From MPNP01 sp026709725 (GTDB taxonomy: Bacteria > Pseudomonadota > Alphaproteobacteria > Rhodobacterales > Rhodobacteraceae): a stretch of 64,000 nucleotides of DNA. Both the position numbers and the translations under genes were made by a program. The DNA lies in NCBI GenBank assembly GCA_965200805.1, contig OZ241384.1:1302001-1366000 (forward strand). The letters are read 5' to 3'. This document shows positions 44,571 through 52,779 of the stretch, piece after piece. Within the stretch, counting starts at the first letter, position 1. Every line of letters starts with the position of its first letter. The notes under the pieces are model-generated. The model was not told the origin of the DNA. It searched no databases and worked only from the letters and a program-made list of their open reading frames with translations.

Positions 44571-45638
44571 ATGCCTGATATGCGAGCGCGGGATGCAGAT
44601 ATCCTTGTGCCGAACTTCAAGTCGAAGGTCACAGGGGTGACGGCAACGATTGTGCAGTTGACCCGACTGCATCAGAAGGTTGCCCGTGTTGCAATTGTTG
44701 GAAGGTGCCCCGCGCATGACCTGCCGGTGCTGACGATCACGCAACTGCTGAAAAGTTGGCGTCGCCCGCGGATCTGGCATGCACGACGGAATGGCGAACT
44801 GATTGCAGGGCTGTTCTTGAAACGACTGTTCGGTATGAACATCGCAGTTGTCTTCACCTGTTCCAATCCACGCCCCCGGACAGGATTGACGCGTGCCATG
44901 CTGCGTCACGTTGATGCGATCGTGGGGACCTCAACTGCAATGCAGGACTCGATGCCACAGCCATTGACAGCCATTGTGCCGCATGGGATTGATCGCACCG
45001 TCTTTCGGCCAGCTGGTGATCGGGCAGCAGTCCGGAGGCAGCTGGGATTGCCCGGTGGGTTTCTGATCGGGTCGTTCGGGCGAATCCGTCCGGAAAAGGG
45101 AACGGATGTCCTGGTTGATGCCGGGCTTGGACTTCTCAGGGAGGGGCGGGATGTCCGATTTCTTGTCGTTGGCAAAGTGGCACGCGGACATCGTTCGTAT
45201 TTTCAAGGCCTGCAGCATCGGATTGCTGCCGCTGGAATGCGTGAGCGGTTTCTCTTCCGTGAAGCGGTACCTTATGAAACGATCCCGCTCTGGTATCAGG
45301 CACTTGACCTCTTTGTCGCCGTTCCGCGCTGGGAAGGGTTTGGCTTGACAGTTCTGGAAGCCATTGCAAGTGGTGTCCCCGTTGTTGCGTCACGGCAGGG
45401 TGTCTTTGCGAGCATTGTTGCACCCGGCAGGACAGGGCATCTTGTTGCATGCGATCGTCCGGGAGATGTACGTGAAGCCATTGCCATGATGGTCGGTGAT
45501 CTTACCGGGACCAGGGGAGCCTATCGGGATGTGATGCGCCACATCCCGGACGCGTACCATATTGAGACAGAAGCCCGACGGCTCCTTGATCTTTATGAAG
45601 ATCTCCTCGGCAGACAATTGAGCCGTAACCGGGTCTGA
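44571..45638 (+). CDS. Glycosyltransferase family 4 (GT-B)
   Basis: About 355 residues. C-terminal donor-binding half is clear: IGSFGRIRPEKGTDVLVDAG, LVVGKVARGH, YETIPLWYQALDLFVAVPRWEGFGLTVLEAIASGVPVVA with the E-x7-E motif. N-terminal half starts with ILVPNFKSKVTGVTATIVQL. It transfers a sugar from a nucleotide donor, probably in envelope glycan synthesis. Start uncertain: 44571 gives a good N-terminus; 44514 or 44457 are possible. The 396 bases upstream (44175-44570) contain only a TTGACA / TACAAT pair with a poor 20-base spacing and no other gene. Confidence 0.9.
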   Translation: MPDMRARDADILVPNFKSKVTGVTATIVQLTRLHQKVARVAIVGRCPAHDLPVLTITQLLKSWRRPRIWHARRNGELIAGLFLKRLFGMNIAVVFTCSNPRPRTGLTRAMLRHVDAIVGTSTAMQDSMPQPLTAIVPHGIDRTVFRPAGDRAAVRRQLGLPGGFLIGSFGRIRPEKGTDVLVDAGLGLLREGRDVRFLVVGKVARGHRSYFQGLQHRIAAAGMRERFLFREAVPYETIPLWYQALDLFVAVPRWEGFGLTVLEAIASGVPVVASRQGVFASIVAPGRTGHLVACDRPGDVREAIAMMVGDLTGTRGAYRDVMRHIPDAYHIETEARRLLDLYEDLLGRQLSRNRV

Positions 45639-45648
45639 GTGCGTTGTG

Positions 45649-46008
45649 ATGGCAGGGTCGGGTGAGTTGGGCGGCATGGCGAAACGTGTAATCAGCAGGC
45701 AAACCCAGGATGTCATCAGTGATGAAGTCCGGTATCACAAGGAGATGGGCTACAAGCAGGTGTTGTCTCAGGACAACAATGACGGGGAGGAAGCAGAGTG
45801 TCGCGATCCGGGGGCAATCATCCGGATGCTTGCCGGTGTGTTTGTCTACCGGTTCCTCTCAACACTCCTGATACTTTTTGGTATCTTCTGTCTGCTTGCA
45901 GCCCTCGCCCATGTCAACGCGGACATGATTGTCGAGTCCTATCCGCTGATGGAGCCGCATCTTGAGGTCCTGGCAATGATTGTGGAGAGGATCATGGTTC
46001 CTCGTTAG
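45649..46008 (+). CDS. Hypothetical small membrane protein
   Basis: About 119 residues. A charged N-terminal half (SRQTQDVISDEVRYHKEMGY) is followed by one strong transmembrane helix, FLSTLLILFGIFCLLAALAHV, and a short hydrophobic amphipathic tail. Family not recognised. It follows the glycosyltransferase by 10 bases and may be in its operon. Its last 17 bases overlap the 3' end of lysA, which is convergent. Confidence 0.6.
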   Translation: MAGSGELGGMAKRVISRQTQDVISDEVRYHKEMGYKQVLSQDNNDGEEAECRDPGAIIRMLAGVFVYRFLSTLLILFGIFCLLAALAHVNADMIVESYPLMEPHLEVLAMIVERIMVPR

Positions 46009-47317
46009 GGTCGTCAGGATCCTGGGAAAGCCAGTCAGGGATGGACTCCCGTTTGATCATGTCTTCAATGGTTGGTCGGGACCGGATTTGTGAAAATCTG
46101 TCTCCACTGACCATCACTTCGGGTACCAGAGGCCGACAGTTGTATTCGGATGCCATGGACGCACCATAGGCCCCGGCATGCAGAAAGGCGACACGATCCC
46201 CCGCGCTGAGCGACGGCAGGAGCCGGTCGCGCGCAAATGTATCGCTGCTTTCACAGATTGGCCCCACGACATCATGCGGGGTCCACCTGCTCTCGGGATC
46301 AGCCTCCCGGAACGGGATGAGGTCATGCCAGGCATCATACATTGCCGGACGAAGCAGGTCATTCATGGCTGCATCAAGGATCAGGAACCTGCGATCAGCA
46401 GTCTCTTTCACATAGAGGACTGTGGCGATCAGAATACCGGCCGGGCCGATCATTGAGCGGCCGGGCTCAATGATGAGTTCGCAGTCAAGATCGCCGAGAG
46501 CTTCCCCAACCAGCCGGGCAAAGTCGGCAATGGCCGGAGGCAGTCCCGCCTCATGCTGATAAGCAATGCCGATCCCGCCGCCAATATCGAGACTCTCGAC
46601 GGTCTCGCCCTGTTTCCGGAGGTTGCTGACAAGTTCCGCTGTCCGGTTGAAGGCGGCACGATAGGGCTCAAGTGAGAGGATTTGGGAGCCGATATGAAGT
46701 GCAAGCCCCTGCGTTCGGATATGAGCCATTTCCCCGGCCATACGCCAAACCTCCAGAATGTTGGCAAAATCAATACCGAACTTGTTCTCGGCCATACCCG
46801 TTGTGATCTTTCTGTGGGTCTGTGCCCTGACATCGGGATTGACCCGCAAGGCCACGGGCGCGACCATCCCGAGTGAGCCCGCGATGTCATCAAGAGCCTT
46901 GAGCTCCGGTACACTTTCAACATTGAATTGCCGGATTCCAGCCACCAGCGCAGCATGCATCTCCTCGCCGGTCTTGCCCACACCGGCAAAGACAATGCGT
47001 GCCGGATCAGCACCCGCCGCCAGGGCCTTGGCGATTTCGCCGCCCGAAACCGCATCAAATCCCGCGCCTCTCCGTACGAGATGGGAGAGAATGGCCAGAC
47101 TCGGATTGGCCTTGAGTGCGTAGCAGACAAGGTGCGGCAGATCCCGGAAGGCGTCCTGATAGGCTTTGAGATTTCGCGTGATCTCATTGCCGGCGTAGAT
47201 GTAGCAGGGGGTCCCAACCGCCTCGGCGATCACGTCTGCAGCCACATCCTCACATGTCAGGATCCCGTCCCTGTAGCAGAATGGGTTCGGGCCCGGATCC
47301 ATCTTTCCGCGAGTCAT
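45992..47317 (-). CDS. lysA: Diaminopimelate decarboxylase
   Basis: 441 residues, PLP fold-III. The cofactor lysine is in VCYALKANPSLAILSHLV, LALHIGSQILSLEPYR is the His loop, ESLDIGGGIGIAYQ the phosphate-binding glycine loop, and the active-site Cys in VGPICESSDTFARDR. Converts meso-diaminopimelate to lysine, the last step of lysine synthesis and a drain on the cell-wall precursor. ATG 47317 begins 30 bases after the lptM stop, in the conserved argH-lptM-lysA order. Confidence 0.96.
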   Translation of the reverse strand: MTRGKMDPGPNPFCYRDGILTCEDVAADVIAEAVGTPCYIYAGNEITRNLKAYQDAFRDLPHLVCYALKANPSLAILSHLVRRGAGFDAVSGGEIAKALAAGADPARIVFAGVGKTGEEMHAALVAGIRQFNVESVPELKALDDIAGSLGMVAPVALRVNPDVRAQTHRKITTGMAENKFGIDFANILEVWRMAGEMAHIRTQGLALHIGSQILSLEPYRAAFNRTAELVSNLRKQGETVESLDIGGGIGIAYQHEAGLPPAIADFARLVGEALGDLDCELIIEPGRSMIGPAGILIATVLYVKETADRRFLILDAAMNDLLRPAMYDAWHDLIPFREADPESRWTPHDVVGPICESSDTFARDRLLPSLSAGDRVAFLHAGAYGASMASEYNCRPLVPEVMVSGDRFSQIRSRPTIEDMIKRESIPDWLSQDPDDPNEEP

Positions 47318-47347
47318 GATCGCCCCGTGTCACTCGCCCGGTGCGAC

Positions 47348-47473
47348 TCATTCTGCATCAGGATGATCTGCATAAACCCCGTCAGGGTATGTCGGTTCAC
47401 CATACTGTCCACAGCCGGTCAGCAGGATGATCGACGCAAGGACAATCAGGAGATGTGAAGTCGGGTTTTCCAT
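47348..47473 (-). CDS. lptM: LptM-like (YifL) small lipoprotein
   Basis: 41 residues, too short for routine gene calling but convincing: MENPTSHLLIVLASIILL then lipobox LTGC and the family tail GQYGEPTYPDGVY. The Cys would be lipidated and the short tail anchored at the outer membrane. E. coli LptM helps assemble the LPS translocon LptDE. The ATG lies inside the last codons of argH in another frame and the stop is 30 bases before lysA, exactly the argH-lptM-lysA position known in many Proteobacteria. Confidence 0.85.
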   Translation of the reverse strand: MENPTSHLLIVLASIILLTGCGQYGEPTYPDGVYADHPDAE

Positions 47474-48846
47474 AATTCAACCTGTCTTTGAACCTCATTT
47501 GGTGCGGTGCCACCGAAGCTGGAACGGCTTTTGACTGACGCCTCCAGTGTCAGCCGCCGCTGGATTGCGGGGGTCAGGAGCGGATGGATTGCCTCAAGGG
47601 CATCGGGGGGAACCGTATCAAGTGAACAGTCACGTCTGTCAGCTTCCTTGACCAGCTCGCCAACAATGTGATGCGCTTCACGAAAGGCCAGATTGTGCTC
47701 CTGAACGAGAATGTCGGCAAGATCCGTGGCCGTCGTATGCCCGTGCCCAGCTGCAATACGCATGGCCTCAGAATTGATCGTGATGTGCTGCATGATGTCA
47801 GTCATGACAATGAGGGCCATCCTGAGCGTGTCTGCTGCATCAAACAGTGGCTCCTTGTCTTCCTGCAGGTCCTTGGCATAGGCAAGCGGCAACGCCTTGA
47901 TGACCGTGAGCAGGCCAACAAGACCACCAAGGATCCGACCGACCTTCCCCCGGATGAGCTCGGCAACATCCGGATTCCGCTTTTGCGGCATGATTGAAGA
48001 GCCCGTCGCCAGGGCATCAGGCAGGGTGATGAAGCCGAACTGTTGTGAGGACCAAAGCACGAGTTCTTCTGCCAGACGGGAAAGATGCACTCCAGCGATT
48101 GATGCAGCGGCCAGAAACTCCAGCACGAAATCCCGATCACTGACAGCATCAAGTGAGTTGGCCATCGGGCCCTCGAACCCCAGCTCTCCGGCTGTGAACG
48201 CGCGATCAATGGGGAAGGATGTCCCGGCAAGTGCCGCTGCACCGAGCGGACACATGTTGCCGCGTCGGCGGGTATCATTCAGGCGTCCCTTGTCACGCTC
48301 AAGCATCTCCACATAGGCGAGGAGGTGATGCCCCAGGGTGACAGGCTGGGCATTCTGGAGATGGGTAAGACCCGGCAGGATCGTTTCTGCATGATCGGCC
48401 GCCCCTCGCACCAGCGTCACCTGCAATGCCTCCAGGCACTCAACGATTCCGTCGATGGCATCGCGGAGCCAGAGCCGCAGGTCAGTGGCGACCTGATCGT
48501 TGCGGCTGCGGGCTGTGTGCAGACGACCGGCTGCCGGACCAATTGTGTCGGTGAGCCGGGCTTCGATATTCATGTGGATATCTTCAAGCTCTGTCGCAAA
48601 GGGGAATGTCCCTGCCTCGATTTCCTGCTCAATCGCCAGAAGACCCTGCTCAATCGCCTTCATGTCCTCCTCACTGAGAATTCCCTGTCGTGCCAGCATT
48701 CGGGCATGAACAATTGAGCCTCGGATGTCTTGGCGGTATAGTCGCTGATCATAGGAGATCGAGGCATTCATTTCCTGTATCAGTGTGTCGGGTTCCTGAC
48801 AGAATCGGCCGCCCCACATCGGGTTGACCGGGTCTCGTCCTGCCAT
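47446..48846 (-). CDS. argH: Argininosuccinate lyase
   Basis: 466 residues, fumarase/aspartase superfamily. Family signature GSSIMPQKRNPDVAELIRGK with the catalytic Ser loop, plus HTARSRNDQVATDLRLWLRD and GLTHLQNAQPVTLGHHLLAY. Splits argininosuccinate into arginine and fumarate. ATG 48846 is chosen: GGAG lies 8 bases upstream and the protein then begins MAGRDPVNPMWGGRF as homologues do. The frame stays open to 48909 but would overlap the divergent TlpA gene. First gene of argH-lptM-lysA. Confidence 0.96.
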   Translation of the reverse strand: MAGRDPVNPMWGGRFCQEPDTLIQEMNASISYDQRLYRQDIRGSIVHARMLARQGILSEEDMKAIEQGLLAIEQEIEAGTFPFATELEDIHMNIEARLTDTIGPAAGRLHTARSRNDQVATDLRLWLRDAIDGIVECLEALQVTLVRGAADHAETILPGLTHLQNAQPVTLGHHLLAYVEMLERDKGRLNDTRRRGNMCPLGAAALAGTSFPIDRAFTAGELGFEGPMANSLDAVSDRDFVLEFLAAASIAGVHLSRLAEELVLWSSQQFGFITLPDALATGSSIMPQKRNPDVAELIRGKVGRILGGLVGLLTVIKALPLAYAKDLQEDKEPLFDAADTLRMALIVMTDIMQHITINSEAMRIAAGHGHTTATDLADILVQEHNLAFREAHHIVGELVKEADRRDCSLDTVPPDALEAIHPLLTPAIQRRLTLEASVKSRSSFGGTAPNEVQRQVELWKTRLHIS

Positions 48847-48880
48847 ACTTTTTGCTCCATGCTGAATGAGGACACTTCCG

Positions 48881-49444
48881 ATGCGTTTCATCTTCCCACG
48901 GGTTGCCATTTATGTGCTGACCTGCCTCTTGACAATACATGCCACCGGACTGAATGCTGATCAGGACCTGGCTGCACTTCGGGATGGCAGCCTCAGGAAG
49001 CTTGTCATCCACGATGCCCCCAAAGCCAACACCTATGGCCCACTCGAGGCCATGGATGGCAGCCGGACGCATCTTCAGGACCTCGACAGCACCGTTCTCG
49101 TTGTGAATTTCTTTGCCGTCTGGTGCGCACCCTGCCGGATCGAAATGCCATCCCTTGATCAACTGCAATCGCAGTTCAACGCCGAGGACCTGACTGTCCT
49201 TGTCATTGCCACCGGACGGCATGCCGAGGGTGCCATTGAGACCTTCCTGACCGAGACCCGGATCACCAATCTCACCATCCTTCGTGACCCCACCGGCGCC
49301 TTCAGCCGCTCACTCGGCGTCTTTGGTCTGCCCACCACCCTGCTTCTTGATGCAAATCGTGATGAAGTCGCTCGCCTCGTCGGTGATGCGGACTGGGACA
49401 GTGCATCGGCCGTCGCCATCATGACCCGCATGCTGGAGGGTTGA
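48881..49444 (+). CDS. TlpA-like thiol:disulfide interchange protein
   Basis: About 187 residues. N-terminal signal sequence MRFIFPRVAIYVLTCLLTIHATGLNA, then a thioredoxin fold with active site FFAVWCAPCRIEMPSLDQL and the cis-Pro region GVFGLPTTLLLDANRDEV. It probably reduces disulphides in the periplasm, e.g. for cytochrome c maturation. Divergent from argH, the usual alphaproteobacterial position. Two starts are possible (48866, 48881); 48881 gives a cleaner signal peptide. Confidence 0.9.
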   Translation: MRFIFPRVAIYVLTCLLTIHATGLNADQDLAALRDGSLRKLVIHDAPKANTYGPLEAMDGSRTHLQDLDSTVLVVNFFAVWCAPCRIEMPSLDQLQSQFNAEDLTVLVIATGRHAEGAIETFLTETRITNLTILRDPTGAFSRSLGVFGLPTTLLLDANRDEVARLVGDADWDSASAVAIMTRMLEG

Positions 49445-49446
49445 CA

Positions 49447-49670
49447 TGTCCCGGGCTGAACGGGTTCCGGATCTGGCGACAGCAGCCTCTCATCGGCCAG
49501 TGCCGCCCACCAGATCCCAATCCGATGCCGCTGATCACCTCCACTCGCCGACACTGCCGGTGCGGATCACCGTCCCATCGCCGCTCAACCCCCATCTCCA
49601 GGTGATGGGAGATCATCAGGGTCTGCACCAGACCGCTCGTGTTTTCCAGGATCCGCCGGAGAGTCAGTGA
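49447..49670 (+). CDS. Small hypothetical protein
   Basis: 74 codons filling exactly the gap between the TlpA and heparinase genes. It begins just after the TlpA stop and its own stop overlaps the next ATG (TGATG). Proline-, serine- and histidine-rich, with no recognisable fold, signal or motif. Tight packing favours a real gene; the composition is equally compatible with chance. Confidence 0.35.
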
Positions 49671-51382
49671 TGATGACATTGATGAGCGAGACACCCGAGC
49701 CGGACGCAGACATGGCGGTGTCCATTCTCAGGCCACCCGCATCACTTGATCGGTATTTTGCCATCCGGAGACATGCATTCGCCCTGCCCGGGATTCTCAT
49801 CAGGGCCCTGATGCCGCGCCCCGTCCGTGATCACGATCCCGCACCGGTCACCTACCGTCTCTATGGTGACCCGTCGCGGGGCGCGCAGATCCTTGCGGGT
49901 TGGGACCCTGATAACAAGGAGAGTGCACCCCTTATGGGCAGACTCGGGCGGAACAGTGCCGGACAGGATGTCGGTATCAATGATATCGGGGGGTTTTTCT
50001 GGCTCGACGATCTCCTGTCCATCCGCACCAATGCAGCCATCCGGTTGACACAACACGTGATCGCAGTGTGGATCAGGGAACATGAAAACCGTTCAGGTCA
50101 GGCCTGGCAGTCCACCCGGATCGCCCATCGGCTCATTGCCTGGATACGGGCGGCACCCTTGCTTCTATTTGATGCTCCCGACCGTCTTCGATCGGATTTT
50201 GCCAGGAGTATTGCCCACCACGCAGTCCTTCTCAACTGTTGCCGCCTGCTTCCGGGATCCGGTCTCACCCCCATTGCAGTCAGAACAGCCCTCATCCTTG
50301 CCCGGGTGTTCCTGAAGCGACCGGATGCGGTGTCATCAGGTACCCAGGATCGCTTCGCGGGGACCTTCCGTCGCTGGCTTCAGCGTGCAGCCTTGCAGCC
50401 GGACACCAATCCCCAGGATGTTCTCAGGGCCGGGTTTCTGCTCTCACTGGTCATTGAGACCTGCCGACACCTCAATGCGGCGATCACCCCGACCCTGTCA
50501 ACCGTGGCGCATGATGTTGCCGGACTGCTTGCCGCCATGCGCCTCACCAATGCCGAGCTGTGCCGTCTGGCCCATGGCGGTCTGACGCCGACCGGTCTCC
50601 TGTCCGGGACTCTTGCAACCCTTGGCGTGCATGCCCCATCGTCCGGGTCTGTCAATTCCGCAGCATGCACCAGCATGATGACAGGCGGCATCCATGCCGT
50701 CATGAACACGAGAGGGTCGCAAAACGCTGCCGGCAGGGTTGACCCGACCGCCCTCTCTCTCGAGCTTGCAGTCGATGACGAAATCCTTCTGATGGATAGT
50801 GGTGATGCCGGGGGGTTCACCGACAAACTCGCCGATTGGGTCAGGGCTGAACACGGTTGCAGTGCAGTTCATCTTGCACGGACACCATCCTTCACCGGGG
50901 ACAATCAGCCCGTGCCATCCGCAGGTATCATGTACGGGACAATCAGCCGTTCCTGTCAGGAGACACTTCACGCATTGCACCGCACAGCATCCCATAACGG
51001 TTATCAGAATACCTGCCAGGCCACGATTGAACGCACGTTGGCCCTTGCCCGTGATGGTGCATGTATTGAGGGTCTTGACACAATCACCATCAACGCGGAG
51101 GCAGAAGACAACCCGGTTTTCGTTCGCATCTCCTTCAATATCCATCCGATGGTTGAGATTGTTGATGACGAATCTGCCCTCTCCGAGGTCCGTCTGCGTC
51201 TGCCCTCAGGGAAACTCTGGCAGTTTGCCCTCACTGATGGCCGGGCCTGTGCCATCGCGGACACGATCTTTGTCAATGATCTTGATCATGAGATCTGGAA
51301 AACCTCCCGCCTGCTTGTCCATGAGACCCTGACCTCCAGACAGTCTCATCTTGCCTGGTCCTTTGCACGTGTGCCGGATTGA
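49670..51382 (+). CDS. Heparinase II/III family protein
   Basis: About 570 residues. N-terminal helical (alpha/alpha) domain with YRLYGDPSRGAQILAGWDPD and a block ending VAVWIREHENRS-like; C-terminal beta-rich heparinase II/III domain with MTGGIHAVMNTRGSQN, LSLELAVDDEILLMDSGDAG and HPMVEIVDDESALSEVRLRLPSG. Family members cleave acidic polysaccharides, but bacterial housekeeping homologues of this type are of unknown substrate. No signal peptide. Start at ATG 49670 after GGAGAG; GTG 49667 also possible. Confidence 0.85.
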   Translation: MMTLMSETPEPDADMAVSILRPPASLDRYFAIRRHAFALPGILIRALMPRPVRDHDPAPVTYRLYGDPSRGAQILAGWDPDNKESAPLMGRLGRNSAGQDVGINDIGGFFWLDDLLSIRTNAAIRLTQHVIAVWIREHENRSGQAWQSTRIAHRLIAWIRAAPLLLFDAPDRLRSDFARSIAHHAVLLNCCRLLPGSGLTPIAVRTALILARVFLKRPDAVSSGTQDRFAGTFRRWLQRAALQPDTNPQDVLRAGFLLSLVIETCRHLNAAITPTLSTVAHDVAGLLAAMRLTNAELCRLAHGGLTPTGLLSGTLATLGVHAPSSGSVNSAACTSMMTGGIHAVMNTRGSQNAAGRVDPTALSLELAVDDEILLMDSGDAGGFTDKLADWVRAEHGCSAVHLARTPSFTGDNQPVPSAGIMYGTISRSCQETLHALHRTASHNGYQNTCQATIERTLALARDGACIEGLDTITINAEAEDNPVFVRISFNIHPMVEIVDDESALSEVRLRLPSGKLWQFALTDGRACAIADTIFVNDLDHEIWKTSRLLVHETLTSRQSHLAWSFARVPD

Positions 51383-51408
51383 CCGGCACCCCCAGACAGC
51401 CAAACACA

Positions 51409-51894
51409 ATGCAGCACGCAAACCCGGCATTCCGTCCACTGCTGATCGTCAGCATCATGATCCTGATCACCGACCAGGTCCTGAAATATGTCATGCTGGC
51501 GCTCCTCAATCTCGACACACACGGGGTCATTGTGGTGATCCCTGACTATTTTCGACTGGTTATGGTCTGGAACACGGGGATCAATTTCGGTCTTTTCAGC
51601 AACGCCGGTATCGCCACTCGCTGGATTCTGGTGGTTCTGGCCGTCTTTATCGTAATCCTGCTGCTCAGGCAGGTTCTCTCCCGTACGCAAAGCCGCAGCA
51701 CGGGCATCTTTGCAGGACTTCTCTGTGGTGGTGCAATCGGCAACGCCATTGACCGGGTCTTTTATGGAGCCGTTGTTGATTACCTCAATATCTCCTGCTG
51801 CGGTTTCACCAACCCCTACGCATTTAATGTCGCCGATATCGCCGTCTTTGCAGGCCTCCTCGGTTTGTTGTATTGCTGGCCGCGATCAGTCTAG
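51409..51894 (+). CDS. lspA: Lipoprotein signal peptidase (signal peptidase II)
   Basis: 161 residues with four transmembrane helices. Conserved blocks: ITDQVLKYVM, MVWNTGINFGLFS, GGAIGNAIDRVFYGAVVDYLN with the first catalytic Asp, and NPYAFNVADIAVFAG with the second. It cleaves prolipoprotein signal peptides after lipidation and would process the DUF3035, LptM and 63874 lipoproteins here. ATG 51409 is the likely start; TTG 51379 is upstream. Confidence 0.96.
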   Translation: MQHANPAFRPLLIVSIMILITDQVLKYVMLALLNLDTHGVIVVIPDYFRLVMVWNTGINFGLFSNAGIATRWILVVLAVFIVILLLRQVLSRTQSRSTGIFAGLLCGGAIGNAIDRVFYGAVVDYLNISCCGFTNPYAFNVADIAVFAGLLGLLYCWPRSV

Positions 51895-51914
51895 CAGCCA
51901 AGGGGTCAGAGCGC

Positions 51915-52451
51915 ATGAAAATCCCGGTCAGACCGTGCATAATCGCCGCCTCTCTCGCTGTGTCCATCACGCTCGCCGGTTGTTCCGGTCGGGAGGGCGT
52001 GACCCCGGATCTGGCCCGCTACCACAGCAAGGGCGTGCCTGATGAATTTGCCGTCGTTGTCTACAACCGGATCACCACGCCGGACCGCACCACAACCCTC
52101 CCCGAACCCGGCACATCCCAAAGCCGTGCCAGACAGGATCCTGAAGCGATTGTTGATCGTGTTCTCGGTGGGCAGTCCGCCTCACGCCGTGATGCCCGAA
52201 CTCCTGCCGCCGATGCGGGTCTCCTCAGCCACATGGCCACGCGCGGTATCCATGATGATATCCGCCGGATCACCGCTCAGGAGGATCTCAGGATCCGCCG
52301 TGCCAATCCGGGACGGCTTCTTGAAAGAGTCTTCCGTACCGATATCTATTATCGGGCCTACGAAGACATGACCCTTGATCCCGCCATCGAAACCGAAAGA
52401 CTCTTGAGTTCCGGCTACCGTGTTCTCGCCCCGCCACCTGATCCCGTGTAA
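51915..52451 (+). CDS. DUF3035 lipoprotein
   Basis: 178 residues. Signal sequence MKIPVRPCIIAASLAVSITLAGC with lipobox LAGC, then LARYHSKGVPDEFAVVVYNR, the DUF3035 hallmark, and a Pro/Arg-rich middle. The family is found behind lspA in alphaproteobacteria and has no known function; probably anchored in the outer membrane. ATG 51915 chosen for the signal peptide; the frame is open to 51873 within lspA. Confidence 0.85.
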   Translation: MKIPVRPCIIAASLAVSITLAGCSGREGVTPDLARYHSKGVPDEFAVVVYNRITTPDRTTTLPEPGTSQSRARQDPEAIVDRVLGGQSASRRDARTPAADAGLLSHMATRGIHDDIRRITAQEDLRIRRANPGRLLERVFRTDIYYRAYEDMTLDPAIETERLLSSGYRVLAPPPDPV

Positions 52452-52779
52452 GCCCTGTCACCACAGAGTTGGCCCTTCTGCCGGCCCCCCGGCATTGGTC
52501 CGGGTGACAAATCCCTTCGACGACGAGACCGGCAGCACCGTCCATATCACTGTCAGTCTGACCAGTCAGAAATGCTATGAGGACAGGCAGCCGTTTCCAC
52601 CGGACTGCCTGCATTCTTCAGTTGATGCTGATCTCTCCTGCCTGCCCCGGCATAACCCGCAGGCAGGCACCTGCTGGCGGTGATGATGTCAGCCAGTCTG
52701 TCTCCTGACCGAATCCGGGAGATGTCAGAATGATGCCCCCAGGAAGGTGGACATATGCACGGTGTGTGTTGCCCGTGCT
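52452..52779. other. Intergenic, nothing recognised
   Basis: 328 bases between the DUF3035 lipoprotein and the convergent glutamate-synthase-like gene. Only short overlapping open frames without ribosome sites. No clear terminator hairpin with a T-run was found for either gene. Confidence 0.5.
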
